NCBI GenBank assembly: GCA_002413145.1
Contig: DHWK01000168.1
Span: 986 to 7,632, forward strand
DNA from: a bacterium UBP12_UBA5184
GTDB taxonomy: Bacteria; Vulcanimicrobiota; Vulcanimicrobiia; Vulcanimicrobiales; Vulcanimicrobiaceae
Reading direction: 5' to 3'
Length of the DNA stretch: 6,647 bases
Shown: positions 4,877-6,647 of the stretch, in pieces
How positions within the stretch are numbered: position 1 is the stretch's first letter
Layout: every line of letters begins with the position of its first letter
Position numbers and translations under genes: made by a program
The notes under the pieces: generated by a model
The model's input: the letters and a program-made list of their open reading frames with translations, nothing else
Database searches by the model: none
What the model was told of the DNA's origin: nothing

Positions 4877-5655
4877 CCGGCGGGACGATTCAATGGTATC
4901 CCGGACACATGGCGCGCGCGATGCGCCGTCTCGCCGAAGACGTGAAGATCGTCGATCTCGTGATCGAGGTGATCGACGCGCGGGTCCCGCTAAGCGGCGC
5001 AAATCCGGCGCTCGACAGGGTCGCGGCCAATAAAGTGCGGCTGCGCGTCCTGACCCGTGAAGATCTGGCCGATCCCGAGCAGACCCGGCGCTGGGTGGAA
5101 CGTCTGCGCGAGACGCGTCCCACGATCGCCCTCGCCGCCAAGGAGCCGTCGGGACCGGCCCGCCTGCGCGCGGCCGTGACGGCCGTCGCCGCCGGCCTGC
5201 GTAGCCCTCGCGCACTCGTCCTCGGAATTCCGAACGCCGGAAAATCGACCGTCATCAATGCCCTGGCCGGCCGCAAGGTGGCGCGTACCGAAGACCGCGC
5301 GGGGGTGACGCGCGGCATCCAATGGTTTCGCTTGGAGAACGGACTCGAGGTGATGGACACCGCCGGAATCCTCGCGCCGAAAATCGAGACCGACGAGGCG
5401 CAGTGGCGCTTGGCCATGGTCGGTGCGGTGCCGCGCGCGCGTTTCGATGCCGAAGAGGTTATCGCTCGCTTCCAGCGTTGGGCCGAGGGGGCGTCGGCCT
5501 CGAACGCCGTCCCCAAATTGGAAACATTCGCGCAATCTCGCGGCTTCATTCGGCATGGTAACGTCAGCGACGTGCACAATGCCGCCCTGGCGTACATGAA
5601 GGAATTCGGTGAAGGGCGATTCGGCCGCTTGACGCTCGAAGAAGCGGCGCCGTGA
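4873..5655 (+). CDS. rbgA: Ribosome biogenesis GTPase RbgA/YlqF with altered G4 motif
   Basis: RbgA is a circularly permuted GTPase needed for late 50S assembly in Bacillus subtilis. The 260-residue protein begins IQWYPGHMARAMRRL (6-20), the family signature with His12. Motif order is G4-G5-G1-G2-G3: the G4 site reads VLTREDLAD (TRED at 61-64 instead of NKxD), G5 is near ALAAK (86-90), G1 is GIPNAGKST (118-126), G2 includes Thr146 in GVTRGIQW, and G3 is DTAG at 162-165, where RbgA usually has DTPG. The C-terminal domain ends with the typical FGRLTLE. Length is slightly under the usual 280 or so. The Asn-to-Thr and Lys-to-Arg changes hit residues that normally fix guanine, so nucleotide specificity may be altered. 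GTG start overlaps the lepB stop; the gene's own stop overlaps rnhB. Confidence 0.93.
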   Translation: MTGGTIQWYPGHMARAMRRLAEDVKIVDLVIEVIDARVPLSGANPALDRVAANKVRLRVLTREDLADPEQTRRWVERLRETRPTIALAAKEPSGPARLRAAVTAVAAGLRSPRALVLGIPNAGKSTVINALAGRKVARTEDRAGVTRGIQWFRLENGLEVMDTAGILAPKIETDEAQWRLAMVGAVPRARFDAEEVIARFQRWAEGASASNAVPKLETFAQSRGFIRHGNVSDVHNAALAYMKEFGEGRFGRLTLEEAAP

Positions 5656-6332
5656 ATCCTTCGAGTTTGCAGGCGCACGGGCGAAAGCTCTCGCGCGAAC
5701 GCGAGCGCCGGCGTTTGGTCCGGCTGCATCGCTACGAACGCGCCGGCTTCGAACGCGGTTTCCTTTCCATTGGAGGGATCGACGAAGTCGGGCGTGGACC
5801 GCTGGCGGGTCCGGTCGTAGCGGCCTGCGTCGTGACCGAACGGCCGCTCATGCTGCGCGGCCTCGACGATTCAAAGAAGGTGCGGCCGGCGTTACGCGTC
5901 GAGCTGGCCGAACAGATCAAGGGCGTCGCGCTCGCGTGGGCCGTCGGCGAAGCGTCGGTCGCTGAGATCGAACGCATCAACATCTACTGGGCCAGCATTT
6001 TGGCGATGGAACGCGCGCTGGCGGCGCTGGCGCAGTTGCCGCACTATCTCTTGACCGACGCCGTCCGGATTCGTTCCTTCGGGGGCGAACAGCTGCCGGT
6101 CATCAAGGGCGACGCGAAATGCGCGACGGTCGCGGCGGCCTCGATTCTGGCCAAGGTCCATCGCGATGCGCTGCTGGTCGAGCTCGATCGCAGCTATCCG
6201 CAGTACGGTTTTGCGGAACACAAGGGGTACTCGACGCCGCAGCATCACGAGGCGCTGCTGCGGCACGGGCCCTGCGAGCATCACCGCCGTCATTTCTTGC
6301 GCGTGGCGAACGCGCTCTCGCTCTTCGAATGA
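5652..6332 (+). CDS. rnhB: Ribonuclease HII
   Basis: RNase HII cuts RNA in RNA-DNA hybrids and starts removal of single ribonucleotides from DNA. In the 226-residue product the core begins at GGIDEVGRGPLAGPVV (41-56), holding catalytic Asp44 and Glu45 and the GRG substrate-sensing loop (47-49). LDDSKK is at 71-76, LLTDAV (133-138) carries the third acid, Asp136, and IKGDAKCATVAAASILAKVHRD (151-172, named by its key residues Asp154 and Asp172) supplies the last metal ligand. HKGYST and the His-rich end match the family. About 38 residues, rich in Arg and Glu, precede the core, a longer lead than many homologues but still common. GTG start overlaps the rbgA stop by four bases, and the stop overlaps the yraN start, implying coupled translation. 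Confidence 0.96.
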   Translation: MNPSSLQAHGRKLSRERERRRLVRLHRYERAGFERGFLSIGGIDEVGRGPLAGPVVAACVVTERPLMLRGLDDSKKVRPALRVELAEQIKGVALAWAVGEASVAEIERINIYWASILAMERALAALAQLPHYLLTDAVRIRSFGGEQLPVIKGDAKCATVAAASILAKVHRDALLVELDRSYPQYGFAEHKGYSTPQHHEALLRHGPCEHHRRHFLRVANALSLFE

Positions 6333-6647
6333 GCACCGGCGCCGGGCGCAGCGGGGAGGCTGCCGCGGCGGCGTATTTGGAGTCGCTGGGCTACCGGATC
6401 CTCAAGCGCAACGTGCGCGGCCCGGGAGGCGAGATCGACCTGGTCGCGCGCGACGGCGCCACCCTCGTCTTCGTCGAGGTCAAAGCGCGCGACGGGGCGC
6501 GCTTCGGGTCGGCCCTCGCCGCGATCGACGCGCGTAAGCGCGCGCGCATCCGAGCGCTGGCTGAAGATTTTCTCCAATTCTTGCCGCGAGAAACGAAAGT
6601 GCGTTTCGACGTCGTCACGCTGCAACGAGGGAGAGTCCAGCTTCATC
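6329..6647 (+). CDS. yraN: UPF0102 / YraN-family endonuclease-like protein (3' end missing)
   Basis: The frame from ATG 6329 stays open to the window edge, giving 106 residues of a protein usually about 115-125 long, so only the tail is missing. It shows the YraN pattern: GRSGEAAAAAYLESLGYRIL (6-25), RNVRGPGGEIDLVARDG (27-43) and LVFVEVKAR (46-54). Glu10, Asp37, Glu50 and Lys52 line up with a restriction-endonuclease-like PD-(D/E)xK site. The biochemical role is poorly known; the fold suggests DNA binding or cutting. Its ATGA overlap with the rnhB stop and the rnhB-yraN order, widely conserved, support the call and place it last in the visible cluster. Confidence 0.92.
   Translation, partial: MSTGAGRSGEAAAAAYLESLGYRILKRNVRGPGGEIDLVARDGATLVFVEVKARDGARFGSALAAIDARKRARIRALAEDFLQFLPRETKVRFDVVTLQRGRVQLH

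Noticed and set aside
4890..5729. Long minus-strand frame of 279 codons opposite rbgA
   Set aside because: It mirrors rbgA codon by codon, is rich in Arg, Ala and Ser, and has no motif; rbgA has clear GTPase motifs and operon context.
1..6647. CRISPR arrays, insertion sequences, tRNA or rRNA genes
   Set aside because: No direct repeat arrays, transposase motifs, terminal inverted repeats or tRNA-like cloverleaf patterns were seen on either strand.

Overview
This is a high-G+C bacterial chromosome segment, roughly two-thirds G+C by eye, packed with housekeeping genes. It starts inside rplU and runs off the end inside a yraN-family gene. The core order trmD-rplS-lepB-rbgA-rnhB-yraN and the rplU-prp pair are widely conserved in bacteria. 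GTG and TTG starts are common (seven of the twelve visible starts) and Shine-Dalgarno sequences are patchy. A Prp protease next to L21 points away from Enterobacteria and toward Firmicutes-like or deep-branching lineages. The G+C content and the broken operon contexts would suit an uncultured phylum such as Eremiobacterota, but that is a low-confidence guess; no 16S or other decisive marker is present.

Layout. (1) Positions 1-920, plus strand: 3' part of rplU (L21), prp (the protease that trims L27 in species studied), then a small single-pass membrane protein where rpmA (L27) would normally be. A terminator-like hairpin with a T-run lies inside the first codons of prp. (2) Positions 917-1264, minus strand: a TatA/TatB-family translocase subunit with a TTG start, meeting the small membrane gene tail-to-tail on a shared CTAG. 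(3) Positions 1353-1820, plus strand: an unrecognised 155-residue protein with visibly lower G+C. (4) Positions 1835-2341, minus strand: a TPR protein whose start is 9 bases from the start of trmD. (5) Positions 2351-6647, plus strand: trmD, a 122-base leader with a promoter candidate and two hairpins, rplS (L19), two different type I signal peptidases in tandem, rbgA/ylqF, rnhB and yraN. The last four genes are joined by three 4-base start/stop overlaps.

How the genes fit together. The right-hand cluster combines translation (TrmD makes m1G37 in tRNA, L19 is a 50S protein, RbgA is a 50S assembly GTPase), protein export (two leader peptidases, with TatA nearby) and genome maintenance (RNase HII removes ribonucleotides; YraN is a nuclease-fold protein). 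No mobile element, CRISPR array, tRNA or rRNA was seen, and I found no convincing new defence or biosynthetic system. The best leads are the terminator-like hairpin inside prp, the absence of rpmA from its usual place, the altered G4 motif (TRED instead of NKxD) in RbgA, the tandem signal peptidases and the unrecognised gene. Non-coding stretches are all short; the longest is the 122-base rplS leader.
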